NCBI GenBank assembly: GCA_012522185.1
Contig: JAAYKY010000001.1
Location: forward strand, 62,001 to 126,000
Length of the DNA: 64,000 bases
Direction of reading: 5' to 3'
Source of the DNA: Flavobacteriaceae bacterium
GTDB taxonomy: Bacteria > Bacteroidota > Bacteroidia > Flavobacteriales > Weeksellaceae
This document shows, piece after piece, positions 23,154 through 31,839 of this stretch. Below the pieces are notes generated by a model that saw only the letters and a program-made list of their open reading frames with translations, was not told where the DNA came from and made no database searches. Numbering within the stretch: position 1 is the first letter of the stretch; every line of letters starts with the position of its first letter. The position numbers and the translations under genes are program-made.

Positions 23154-24218
23154 TTAATATTTAAAATCCTTTCTCAAATACGGTTTTAAATCTTCATAAG
23201 ACACAAATAAATTGAAATATCCATAGGCATAAGGTGTCAATTCATATAAACCATAATGAAAGGTAACTCCTTTTTTAGATAGCGTAAAGTTTTCGGAATA
23301 GTAAATTTCTTCGGCTAAAAAAGGTGTGGTTTCGGGTTCATTCAATTTTACTCCGGCCGGAATATTGTGTTCTTTCCGAACAGCTTTGTCCAAAATATTA
23401 TTGATTTCTTTGGTGTGCTTTAAATCAAGTACATCACTGATTTCGAGCCATTTGTTTTTTCTTTTGTCGTAAGTGTAATAAATTTCATGCGACATTCCGT
23501 GTGCACCGCCCGTGTATAAATATTGAAAATAACGCATCACCAAATAATCTTTTCCGTTCAGATAAGGCGAGAAACTTTCCATAATCTGATGATTGTACAT
23601 AGAGGCATAAAACTGGCTGGAATTTTCCAATATATCTTCGACTTCCGCTCTGTAGTCGCGTTCGAAATTTTCAATATTTTTTCGGGAGAAACTTTGAAAA
23701 TCCAAATAAGTTGAGTCAATGTTTTGCACCAGTTCTCTTTGAAGTTTCAAGTCTTTTGGCAGGTAGAAATCAATTTCATAAGTTCCTTTCACGGTATCGG
23801 AATATTCTTCTTTGGGAATGATAATTTCCTTACTGGCATTGTAATGTATGATTTCGGTATAATTTTCTTTCGGAACTTTTTTCAGATCAAAAGGAAGAGT
23901 TTTCTCTCCTTTTTTCCAAGTGCCTTTGAAGGTGTCATTAGCATAAGTTCCGCTAAAAGTTTCTATAAATTCGCCGTCATCATAAGTCGAAAAAGCCAGT
24001 TGGGGAGAAGATTGGTAAATTTCTATTGGAATTTCTTGTGAATGGTAATAATAACTCCCGAAATAAGCTCCTTGTTCGCTAGAGAATTCGCCTTGTTTCA
24101 AAAGTTCCATCGTTACCGGATATTTCCCGATTTTTCCCTCCAGAATTAAATAATCCTCGGTTTGAGCGGAAAGAAAAAGGCTGGAAAATAAGAATAAAAG
24201 TGCAGCAATTAATTTCAT
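23154..24218 (-). CDS. Secreted DUF3298 (RsiV-like) protein
   Basis: A 354-residue protein with signal peptide MKLIAALLFLFSSLFLSA. The C-terminal half has the DUF3298 pattern FQYLYTGGAHGMSHEIYYTYD, ISDVLDLKHTKEINNILD and FHYGLYELTPYAYGYF, seen in RsiV and lysozyme-binding proteins. Similar Bacteroidota proteins are periplasmic or lipoproteins of unknown role. The N-terminal half (residues 20-120) resembles a beta-rich domain with YFGSYYYHSQEIPIEI. It is about 70 bases upstream of sufS on the same strand. Confidence 0.75.
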   Translation of the reverse strand: MKLIAALLFLFSSLFLSAQTEDYLILEGKIGKYPVTMELLKQGEFSSEQGAYFGSYYYHSQEIPIEIYQSSPQLAFSTYDDGEFIETFSGTYANDTFKGTWKKGEKTLPFDLKKVPKENYTEIIHYNASKEIIIPKEEYSDTVKGTYEIDFYLPKDLKLQRELVQNIDSTYLDFQSFSRKNIENFERDYRAEVEDILENSSQFYASMYNHQIMESFSPYLNGKDYLVMRYFQYLYTGGAHGMSHEIYYTYDKRKNKWLEISDVLDLKHTKEINNILDKAVRKEHNIPAGVKLNEPETTPFLAEEIYYSENFTLSKKGVTFHYGLYELTPYAYGYFNLFVSYEDLKPYLRKDFKY

Positions 24219-24250
24219 ATCAGAATTTTGAAAGCTAAACTTAGCAAATA

Positions 24251-26047
24251 TTATTCCCGATTGGAGAAAAAATTCAAAATCTTCTCCGCTCTCGAATTTC
24301 CTACAACTTCCGCTAATTCCTCTTTGGTAGCGGATTTGATTCGTTTTACCGATTTAAATTTCCTCAATAGTTCCTGAATGGTTTTCTCGCCTACGCCGGG
24401 AATTCCTTCCAGTTCCGAATTGAAACTGCTTTTGCTTCTTCGGTTTCGGTGTTTGGAAATTCCAAACCGATGCGATTCATTTCTGACATGTTGCAAAACT
24501 TTCAGAGTTTCAGAGGTTTTGTCCAAATAAAGCGGAATGGAATCGCCGGGAAAGAAAATTTCTTCCAGCTTTTTGGCAATCCCGATGACCGTTACTTTTC
24601 CACGTAAACCCAATTTGTCGATGCTCTTCAAAGCCGCGCTGAGCTGGCCTTTTCCACCATCGATCAAAATCAGTTGTGGCAATTCGCCTTCTTCTTCCAA
24701 AACTCGTTTGTAACGCCGATAAATCACTTCTTCCATCGTGGCGAAATCATCGGGTCCTTCCACGGTTTTTACATTGAAAATCCGATAATCCTTTTTGCTC
24801 GGTTTGCCATCTTTGAACACCACGCAAGCCGAAACCGGATGGGTTCCCTGGATATTGGAATTGTCAAAACCTTCGATGTGTCGAGGTTCCACGGGCATTC
24901 GCAAATCCTTTTTCATTTGCGCCATGATTCGGTTGGTATGACGGTCCGGATCGACGATTTTGATTTGTTTCAATTGTTCGAGTCGATAATATTTTGCATT
25001 TCGTTCCGAAAGTTCAACCAAACGTTTTTTATCGCCGATTTGCGGCACCGAAATTTTTATATCGGGAATTTCCAATTCGAGTGGAATCGACAAAAAGATT
25101 TCTTTTGAATGACGGCCAAATCTTTCCAGAATTTCCACAATCGCTTCTTCCAATAATTCTTCGTTGGACTCATCCAATTTCTTTTTCAATTCCAAAGTAT
25201 GCGATTGAATGATCGCGCCGTTATTGACACGAAGGAAATTCACATAAGCAGAAGTTTCGTCGGAAATGATACTGAAAACATCCACATTTCCAATCGTAGG
25301 ACTGACCACAGTGGATTTGGCCTGATGATTTTTAACCAAATCAATTTTTTCCTTGATGGATTGCGCCGTTTCAAAATCGAGTTTGGCTGCCATATCTTGC
25401 ATCAAATCCGTCATATAGCGAATGGCATCGTTGTAATTTCCTTTGATGATTTCACGAACTGCTTGTATGTTTTTATCGTAATTTTCTTCGGATTGAAAAC
25501 CTTCACAAGGTCCTAAACAGTTTCCTATATGGTATTCCAGGCAGACTTTGAATTTTCCGGCTTCGATGTTTTTTGGCCTTAAATCATAATTGCAGGTTCG
25601 AAGCGGATAAATCTCTTTGATTAAATCGAGCAATGCATTTAAAATCAAAACAGAAGCATAAGGTCCGAAATATTCCGAACCGTCTTTGATGAGTTTTCGG
25701 GTTTTGAAAACGCGTGGAAATGCTTCGTTTTTGATGCAAATCCAGGGATAGGTTTTATCGTCCCGAAGCATCACATTGTACTTCGGTAAATATTTTTTAA
25801 TCAGATTGTTTTCGAGCAAAAGCGCATCAAATTCCGTATCGACCACAATGGTCTGAATGTCGGCAATCTTGCTGACGAGCAATCTTGTTTTTCCGGAATC
25901 ATGGGTTTTGGTGAAATAGGAGGAGACTCGTTTTTTCAGATTTTTGGCTTTGCCGATGTACAAAATCTTTCCGGTTTTATCGTAGTATTGATAAACACCG
26001 GGAGAATTGGGCAAAGTCTGAACGATAAGTTTTAAATTTTCCTGCAT
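24251..26047 (-). CDS. uvrC: Excinuclease ABC subunit C
   Basis: About 598 residues. It makes the dual incisions of nucleotide excision repair with UvrAB. The N-terminal GIY-YIG nuclease reads GVYQYYDKTGKILYIGKAKN, the UVR motif FETAQSIKEKIDLVKNHQ, the second nuclease domain RHIEGFDNSNIQGTHPVSA, and the C-terminal helix-hairpin-helix IPGVGEKTIQELLRKF. The ATG at 26047 is preferred to an upstream TTG because the peptide then begins MQENLKLIVQTLPNSPG as in homologs. It sits directly downstream of a decayed toxin gene. Confidence 0.95.
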   Translation of the reverse strand: MQENLKLIVQTLPNSPGVYQYYDKTGKILYIGKAKNLKKRVSSYFTKTHDSGKTRLLVSKIADIQTIVVDTEFDALLLENNLIKKYLPKYNVMLRDDKTYPWICIKNEAFPRVFKTRKLIKDGSEYFGPYASVLILNALLDLIKEIYPLRTCNYDLRPKNIEAGKFKVCLEYHIGNCLGPCEGFQSEENYDKNIQAVREIIKGNYNDAIRYMTDLMQDMAAKLDFETAQSIKEKIDLVKNHQAKSTVVSPTIGNVDVFSIISDETSAYVNFLRVNNGAIIQSHTLELKKKLDESNEELLEEAIVEILERFGRHSKEIFLSIPLELEIPDIKISVPQIGDKKRLVELSERNAKYYRLEQLKQIKIVDPDRHTNRIMAQMKKDLRMPVEPRHIEGFDNSNIQGTHPVSACVVFKDGKPSKKDYRIFNVKTVEGPDDFATMEEVIYRRYKRVLEEEGELPQLILIDGGKGQLSAALKSIDKLGLRGKVTVIGIAKKLEEIFFPGDSIPLYLDKTSETLKVLQHVRNESHRFGISKHRNRRSKSSFNSELEGIPGVGEKTIQELLRKFKSVKRIKSATKEELAEVVGNSRAEKILNFFSNRE

Positions 26048-26089
26048 CTGAGCTAACAAAGTTCGCAAGATTTTTTGGGAATTGGGAAT

Positions 26090-26392
26090 TTACTTTCTTT
26101 CCTGCCAGATTTGAGGATTTCGAGAAGTATGGAAAACAGCGTAAATTTTTATGCAACTTTCAGCTTCGAAAAATTCATAATGAATACCGTAAGGAAAAGT
26201 ATCCAAGAAAATTATTCTAGAATTTTAATACTTAATCTCAAAATATTGAGGGTTTTCTTTGATTAGGTTTATTTTATTACGAAAATCGGATGAGAATTTT
26301 TTGGAGAGAATAGTGTTTATTTTAGAATACCACTGCGTGATATCTTTTAAATCATCCTTTACATATTTTGAGTAGAAAATTTTAATTGCCAT
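26090..26392 (-). pseudogene. RelE/ParE-family toxin interrupted by an in-frame stop
   Basis: Reading from ATG at 26392 gives 55 codons ending IKENPQYFEIKY, then TAA at 26225-26227. The same frame then continues for 44 codons with NSRIIFLDTFPYGIHYEF and VFHTSRNPQIWQERK, the C-terminal signature of RelE/ParE toxins. The total of 100 codons is the normal family length. Homologs usually have a lysine codon at the stop, so a single base change would explain it. The start overlaps the antitoxin gene by 11 bases, the classical arrangement. Probably inactive unless the codon is read through. Confidence 0.85.
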
Positions 26393-26633
26393 TTTCAATA
26401 TCTTTCAGAAAAGCTTCCATCTCTTCTTCCGATAAACTATTTTCAGGATTTTCTTCCATTTCCTTTTTTCTTCTGATTACTTCGTCTATCTGCCATTGCG
26501 GTATTTCCATGTTTTGATCCAGATAACGATCTTTCAGAAAAGACACATAATCATTGACTTGTCTGAGTAAGTCGGGCGGAAGTTCGTGAAGATTTTTTTC
26601 AATGTCTTGTATGGTAGGTTCCAAAATGCTCAT
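26382..26633 (-). CDS. Addiction-module antitoxin (partner of the decayed RelE/ParE toxin)
   Basis: An 83-residue acidic protein. Residues 1-33 form a helical dimerisation part (IEKNLHELPPDLLRQVNDYVSFLKDRY), then PQWQIDEVIRRKKEMEENPENSLSEEEMEAFLKDIE, the common tail of antitoxins paired with RelE/ParE in Bacteroidota. ATG at 26633 is chosen; a longer frame from 26666 would overlap the helicase stop. It lies 29 bases behind the helicase-nuclease gene. It remains intact while its toxin is broken. Confidence 0.8.
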   Translation of the reverse strand: MSILEPTIQDIEKNLHELPPDLLRQVNDYVSFLKDRYLDQNMEIPQWQIDEVIRRKKEMEENPENSLSEEEMEAFLKDIENGN

Positions 26634-26662
26634 ATCCACAAATTTAAATAAATTTCCTCTAA

Positions 26663-29600
26663 TCATCCCACTTTCCTCACTACAATTTCTTCCCCAATGT
26701 ACACCAGTAATTTAGTGTGAACCCAATAGCCCATTTTCTCCAGACTTCTTGCATAATGATTGATTTGTTGAACGTGTTTTTCCTGTTTACCGCCCGTTTT
26801 ATAATCGATAATCGTACATTGATTTTCTTTCAAAGCAATCCTATCCGGACGAATGATTTCACCCAAATCATCTATGAAATCTCGTTCGTTCAGAATTTTA
26901 AATTCATCCGAAAAATAAGTCGCTAAATCCGGATGATGAATGATTTCCAACATCAGTTTTTTCATTCCGGGAATTTCTTCCTGTCGGATTTCACCTGCAT
27001 TCAAAGCCTTTTTTAGTACAGGTTCCACGTCTTTTTCGGTATAAATAAATTCCATCAATCCGTGTACTAAATCGCCATAAACGATTTCTTTTTTCTTTTT
27101 CCAACGTTTGGACGATTCTTTACTGATTTGAATTCGGTTTTCCCAATTTTCAACCACAAACGGCAAAGTTTCTGTCAGATTTTCCGAAGTTTTGGGTTGG
27201 GAAATTCTTCCTTTTTGGCCTTTTAGAATGATTTCATCTTCGCCGGAAAATTCTTCATTAAAATAAACCGCCACGCCGTTTTTGGCATCTTTTGGCGTGA
27301 TGATGTAAAGTTGTTCTACCGCACGCGTCGTCGCTACGTATAACAAATTCAGGTTGTCGATCAGAAATTCGTTTCTTTCTTTGTCGATGATTTCCTTAAT
27401 TTCATTCGAAACTTCTTCCAGATTTCCGAAGGAATCCATAATAAATTCCTCAAAAGGCAACTCTTCTTTCTGAATCGGAATCCAGAATTTATCGACTTTC
27501 ACGCGATCGCCCCAACTCGCAAATGGAATCATCACCACTGGAAATTCCAGTCCTTTGGATTTGTGAATGGTCATCAGCTGAACGGCATCCACGCCTTCGG
27601 GAGAAGAAATGCTCAGTTTTTCCTTTTGCAAATCCCAATGCTCCAGAAATCTTTGCAAATTGTACTCGTTTTGCATCGAATATTCCAAAACATAATCCAG
27701 AAAATATTGCAAATAAGCCGTTTCATTTTGACTCAAATCAAAAGCTTTGATGGTTTTTTCGGTAAAATCATAAAGTGAAACCGAAGGCGAAAAAGCAAAT
27801 GAAATATCGATTTCGATTTCTTTGAGAAAGTTTTTCAAGGATTGTTTCCTTTCCAAAACCGGCTTTATTTTTTCGGTAATGTCCACAAAAGGATGGTTTT
27901 TCAATTCGTTTAATTGAATTAAAAATTCTGCCAAAGAAACTTTGTCTTCTTCGTTGGAAATGGTTTTGAAAAACAATTCAATGAGTTGAATTTCAGGCGA
28001 GTTCGATAAAAGCAAAGACTCGGAAGAAATAATCGGAATTTGTTTTTCGGACAGGAATTCGGCAATTTTTTTTCCTTCGGCTTTGGTCCGATGCAAAATC
28101 GCAATTTCACCCAATTGAAAACCTTGTTCCTGAGCTGAATTTAGATTTTTCAGCAATTGCCCGAGAACTTCTTCGTCATAATTATAATCCTCGGTTTCGC
28201 CTTTTTTGGCAATGAAATTCAATTGAACAAATCCGCCTTCTTTGTGATTGCTCAATTGTTGGTTTCCTTCGGCATATAAGTTCCGATAATCTTCGTTGAG
28301 ACTTTCTGCGATTTTGGTGTAAAATTCATTGTTGAATTCAATGATATTTCGGTGGCTACGCCAGTTTCGGGGAAGATTTTCCACCAAAATGTCGAGTTCG
28401 TCTTTTCGATTGATCAAATCCACCATTTGCTCCGGATTTCCGCCGCGCCAGCGATAAATCGATTGTTTGGCGTCGCCCACGAGCATCACCGTATCGGAAC
28501 TTGCTCGGGCATTTTCCACAAGCGGCAATAAATTCTGCCATTGAAGCGTGGAAGTATCCTGAAATTCATCGATGAAATAATGATGAAAACGATTGCCAAT
28601 TCGCTCATATATAAAGCCTGAAGGCTGTTTTTGGAGGTTGGCACTGATGAGTTTATTGAACTCAGAAATCAATAAAACATTGTTGTCTTCCTTGATGGTT
28701 TCGATTGATTTTTCGACTTCATTGATGATGCTCAACGAAGTAATCGTGCGCTGAATTCCTTGCCAAACCGCCAATTCACGTAAGATTTCAACTGCTTCGT
28801 CTGAAAGTGAAATTAGTTCGGGTGCAATTTGTTCGATTGTGTTTTTGGCGATGGATGAAGCTTTACCGGAACACCATTTTTTAGGATCGGTATTGGATTT
28901 GAAAGCCAAATGACGACTTCCGGGGAATTCAAAATTTTCGTTTTGAAGTTTATTGAAAAATCCGATGAAACCCGAATTTCCATACGAAAAATCATCAGCA
29001 GAAATTTGGTTGGTTTCCAAAATTTGAAACGCCTTTTTTCCGATTTCAATCAGTTTGTTTTTTTGAGTTGAAACATTTCGGTAAACGGTTTTTCGAAACT
29101 CATTAAATTCTTCCAGATTAAACTTTTGAAGATTGGCCAGTTTGACCAAATGGGTGTCCGAATAAAGCGTTTTGGCGTTCTGAATGAGTTCGCGCGTAAT
29201 GTCCCAGGAACGGTTTTCGTTCAGATTGTCAATGGCGATTTCGATCAAAACCGAAGTCAGGGTTTCATCTTCTCCTATTTTTGAAAACAATTGATTGACA
29301 GAGTCTTCCAGCAAAGTGTCCAATTCCATTTCCACATTAAAATTGGAGGAAAGCCCCAAATCCTGCGCAAAAGATTTCATCAGTCTAAGGTTGAATTTAT
29401 CAATCGTACTGACCGAAAACCGCGAATAATTATGCAGGATTTTGGTCAGCATTTCTTTGGATCGCTGATGAATGATTTCCGGTGCTAGATCCAGTTCATT
29501 GCTCAGCATTTGTAAATCCTGATTTTCTGTGAAATTGTTTTGTGAAAACTTTTGAAGTTGCTCGAGAATTCTCTCTTTCATTTCGTTCGCAGCCTTATTG

Positions 29601-29743
29601 GTAAAGGTAATTGCGAGGATCGACTCAAAAGCAAAAGGATTTTTACTCGACAAAAGAATGGACAGATATTCTTTGACCAGTGTGTAGGTTTTTCCCGCGC
29701 CGGCCGAGGCATTGTAGATTTTGAAATCGTTAGGTTGCAGCAT
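26663..29743 (-). CDS. UvrD-like helicase with RecB/AddA-type nuclease domain
   Basis: A 1026-residue protein. Walker A ASAGAGKTYTLVKEYL at the N-terminus, DEFQDTSTLQWQNLLPLV (motif II), and VQLMTIHKSKGLEFPVVMIPF (motif V) define a superfamily 1A helicase. The C-terminal PD-(D/E)XK nuclease shows RPDRIALKENQCTIIDYKTG with QINHYARSL. This is the AddA or RecB layout used in double-strand-break resection. An AddB-like partner is not adjacent. The start ATG at 29743 places Walker A near residue 11, as in homologs. Confidence 0.88.
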   Translation of the reverse strand: MLQPNDFKIYNASAGAGKTYTLVKEYLSILLSSKNPFAFESILAITFTNKAANEMKERILEQLQKFSQNNFTENQDLQMLSNELDLAPEIIHQRSKEMLTKILHNYSRFSVSTIDKFNLRLMKSFAQDLGLSSNFNVEMELDTLLEDSVNQLFSKIGEDETLTSVLIEIAIDNLNENRSWDITRELIQNAKTLYSDTHLVKLANLQKFNLEEFNEFRKTVYRNVSTQKNKLIEIGKKAFQILETNQISADDFSYGNSGFIGFFNKLQNENFEFPGSRHLAFKSNTDPKKWCSGKASSIAKNTIEQIAPELISLSDEAVEILRELAVWQGIQRTITSLSIINEVEKSIETIKEDNNVLLISEFNKLISANLQKQPSGFIYERIGNRFHHYFIDEFQDTSTLQWQNLLPLVENARASSDTVMLVGDAKQSIYRWRGGNPEQMVDLINRKDELDILVENLPRNWRSHRNIIEFNNEFYTKIAESLNEDYRNLYAEGNQQLSNHKEGGFVQLNFIAKKGETEDYNYDEEVLGQLLKNLNSAQEQGFQLGEIAILHRTKAEGKKIAEFLSEKQIPIISSESLLLSNSPEIQLIELFFKTISNEEDKVSLAEFLIQLNELKNHPFVDITEKIKPVLERKQSLKNFLKEIEIDISFAFSPSVSLYDFTEKTIKAFDLSQNETAYLQYFLDYVLEYSMQNEYNLQRFLEHWDLQKEKLSISSPEGVDAVQLMTIHKSKGLEFPVVMIPFASWGDRVKVDKFWIPIQKEELPFEEFIMDSFGNLEEVSNEIKEIIDKERNEFLIDNLNLLYVATTRAVEQLYIITPKDAKNGVAVYFNEEFSGEDEIILKGQKGRISQPKTSENLTETLPFVVENWENRIQISKESSKRWKKKKEIVYGDLVHGLMEFIYTEKDVEPVLKKALNAGEIRQEEIPGMKKLMLEIIHHPDLATYFSDEFKILNERDFIDDLGEIIRPDRIALKENQCTIIDYKTGGKQEKHVQQINHYARSLEKMGYWVHTKLLVYIGEEIVVRKVG

Positions 29744-29779
29744 TATTGAATTAAAAATTAAAAATGATAAATTTTAAAT

Positions 29780-29807
29780 GCCCTTCGACTCCGCTCAGGG
29801 TAACAGG
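29780..29807. repeat. Short dispersed-type repeat with CCCT/AGGG arms
   Basis: Contains CCCTTCGACTCCGCTCAGGG (29781-29800), between waaA and the helicase gene. From memory, very similar short elements recur in intergenic regions of other flavobacterial genomes. Only one copy is visible here. Confidence 0.5.
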
Positions 29808-29821
29808 TTAAATGTAAAGAT

Positions 29822-31069
29822 TTATTTTTTGATTAAACTCTTCAAATAGTCGATTATTAATTCAGTGGAATTGGGTTTCCCTTGTATGTAGTTTTCGGCA
29901 GCATTTCCGCGAAGTTTTCTTTCGTCTTCATTTGCAATTAAATTCGTCATTTTTTGGTCAAAATCATATTGGTCAATAAAACGAACGGCACCCTGATTTT
30001 CCAACAAATCAATGGCTTCGAAATAGTTTTCATAATTCGGTCCGAAAATAATCGGAACACCAAAAACAGTCGGCTCCAAAGTGTTATGAACACCGGTTTT
30101 GGTAAATCCACCACCGACATAAGAAAGATCGGAATAAGCATAAATTTTGGTCAGCATCCCGATGGTATCTAGAATCAAAATTTGAGAATTCTCGATTTGA
30201 TTTTGATCGGATTTTGTATAAACTGCTGTTTTCTTATTGATTTTTTCAGATAAAGAAAGAATTTCCTTTTCCTTGATGTTGTGCGGCGCAAAAATCAGTT
30301 TCCAGTCATCGGGCATTTTTTCATTGATGAATTTTACCAGAATTTCTTCGTCATCGGGCCAAGTACTTCCGGCAACAATGAGTTTTGAATTTCCTTTGAA
30401 TTTTTCGATGAATTCCACTCGGGCATTGGCTTCACGGATTTCTTTCACACGGTCAAAACGCGTATCGCCCGAAACGGTGACTTTCTCAATCCCGATGGAT
30501 TCCAATAAATTTTTTGAGTCGTTGTCCTGCACAAAGAAATGCTCGATCCCGGCAATTATTTTTCGGAACCAACTTCCAAATGGACGGAAAAATAAAATAT
30601 CCTCTTTGATGACCGCTGAAATCACGATGACCGGAATATCCTTTTTCTGTAAACGCTTTAAAAGATTGTACCAATATTCATATTTCACCAAAATCAAAAC
30701 TTCGGGATGAAGGATTTTAATCAATTGTTTGGCATTTTTCGGCGTGTCGAGCGGTAAATAAAAAATATAATCGGCACCTTGATAATCCTTTCTGACTTCG
30801 TATCCGGAAGGCGAAAAGAAACTGACGGCGAGTTTATGATGAGGAAATTCTTTTTTGATTTTTTCCATCACGGGACGACCTTGTTCGAATTCGCCCAAAG
30901 AAGAACAATGCACCCAGATGACTTTGTCGTCAGGCGAAATTGCTTGTTTCATTTTGTTTTTCCAGTTTTTTCTGCCGGAAATCCAAAGATTGGCTTTGGG
31001 ATTGAAATGAGCGGCTATGGAAACGGCAAAGCCATACATTTGGATGAAAAAAGTGTACAGTGCCTGCAT
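29822..31069 (-). CDS. waaA: 3-deoxy-D-manno-octulosonic acid (Kdo) transferase
   Basis: A 415-residue GT30 enzyme that adds Kdo to lipid IVA in lipopolysaccharide inner core synthesis at the inner membrane. A membrane-anchoring N-terminus (residues 1-20) is followed by KAISPDDKVIWVHCSSLGEFEQGRP, in which SLGEFEQGRP holds the catalytic glutamate. Then come SAVIKEDILFFRPFGSWF, VAGSTWPDDEEIL and YVGGGFTKTGVHNTLEP. The ATG lies one base after the stop of the PIN-domain toxin gene, so the two are likely co-transcribed. Confidence 0.94.
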   Translation of the reverse strand: MQALYTFFIQMYGFAVSIAAHFNPKANLWISGRKNWKNKMKQAISPDDKVIWVHCSSLGEFEQGRPVMEKIKKEFPHHKLAVSFFSPSGYEVRKDYQGADYIFYLPLDTPKNAKQLIKILHPEVLILVKYEYWYNLLKRLQKKDIPVIVISAVIKEDILFFRPFGSWFRKIIAGIEHFFVQDNDSKNLLESIGIEKVTVSGDTRFDRVKEIREANARVEFIEKFKGNSKLIVAGSTWPDDEEILVKFINEKMPDDWKLIFAPHNIKEKEILSLSEKINKKTAVYTKSDQNQIENSQILILDTIGMLTKIYAYSDLSYVGGGFTKTGVHNTLEPTVFGVPIIFGPNYENYFEAIDLLENQGAVRFIDQYDFDQKMTNLIANEDERKLRGNAAENYIQGKPNSTELIIDYLKSLIKK

Positions 31070-31070
31070 T

Positions 31071-31511
31071 TTAATTTTTTTTGTACAAGAATTTTTTGAG
31101 TTCTTCGGTGGTTACGCAAATGTCATAACCTTTTTTCAATAAACCTTTGATGAGTTGGATATCGCCTGTCCAGATTTTGTGTCTGATTTGCAAATGAAGA
31201 GCGATAAAGAAAAAATCATCTGGATCAATATCTTTTACAATTTCAAAAGCTTCTTTCAGATATTTTTTTTCTATTTCGGAAGATTTATAAAAAGTAATTT
31301 TTGAAGTAAGTTGTTTCAAATCTTGGTTAATTTGAAGCCTGGTTTTTCCCGTATATTTAAGGAGATCCGAAAAGTGATTATTGACCTCAGTAAGGATAAA
31401 TTCGGGTGCTGAAATCTGAATATTGCTTTTGGAAGTCAGAATTTCAGCAATCGCCCCATTGGGATTATAAAGTGCACTAATGAGTAGATTGCTGTCCGAA
31501 ATAACTATCAT
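31071..31511 (-). CDS. PIN-domain toxin (putative endoribonuclease)
   Basis: A 146-residue PIN protein. The acidic metal-binding residues appear in VISDSNLLISAL (N-terminal Asp), ILTEVNNHF (Glu), DIDPDDFFFIAL (Asp) and IWTGDIQLIKGLL (Asp). This matches the PIN toxins of the putative toxin-antitoxin family with long N-terminal SDSNLLISALYNP. It overlaps the upstream antitoxin gene by 35 bases and is followed one base later by waaA. All four expected residues are present, so it appears active. Confidence 0.85.
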   Translation of the reverse strand: MIVISDSNLLISALYNPNGAIAEILTSKSNIQISAPEFILTEVNNHFSDLLKYTGKTRLQINQDLKQLTSKITFYKSSEIEKKYLKEAFEIVKDIDPDDFFFIALHLQIRHKIWTGDIQLIKGLLKKGYDICVTTEELKKFLYKKN

Positions 31512-31749
31512 AATCCAGTCCCATTTCTTTAAACCATCTTTTCGTTCCGGCCTTATTTACCTTTTTTGAAAGCTCCATTATATGTTTTTCCTTTTCTTCT
31601 TCGGTCATAAGGTCAAAGGGAGCAGGTTCGGAAGTTTTGTTTTTTGCATTTTTGGGAACGTATTCAATGTCAATACCCATCCGCTTGGCAATGCGGATCA
31701 GCAGTTCCAAATCTTCTTTCGAGGCTTTATTTACAATCAGCGTGTCCAT
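31477..31749 (-). CDS. Antitoxin of the PIN-domain toxin pair
   Basis: A 90-residue protein: a helical N-terminus (KASKEDLELLIRIAKRMGIDIEYVPK) and an acidic linker with EPAPFDLMTEEEKEKHIMELSKKV. It ends WFKEMGLDYDSYFGQQ, the pattern of antitoxins next to PIN toxins in Bacteroidota. It overlaps the toxin start by 35 bases. A CAAAGATA (minus-strand TATCTTTG) promoter box lies 18 bases upstream, and such antitoxins usually repress their own promoter. Confidence 0.78.
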   Translation of the reverse strand: MDTLIVNKASKEDLELLIRIAKRMGIDIEYVPKNAKNKTSEPAPFDLMTEEEKEKHIMELSKKVNKAGTKRWFKEMGLDYDSYFGQQSTH

Positions 31750-31767
31750 CGGAAATGATTTATCTCA

Positions 31768-31775
31768 CAAAGATA
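31768..31775 (-). promoter_or_regulatory. Promoter -7 box of the antitoxin-PIN-waaA unit
   Basis: Minus-strand TATCTTTG, an exact consensus match; no clear -33 element. Confidence 0.5.
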
Positions 31776-31816
31776 GGCAAAACTCCACAAAATTTTCGCC
31801 ATTTTCCCTTAATCAC

Positions 31817-31824
31817 TACATTTG
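31817..31824 (+). promoter_or_regulatory. Promoter -7 box TACATTTG for the DegT gene
   Basis: Exact TAnnTTTG match 15 bases before the ATG at 31840. It argues against an upstream TTG start at 31822. Confidence 0.55.
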
Positions 31825-31839
31825 CTTAAATTTCAGAAT

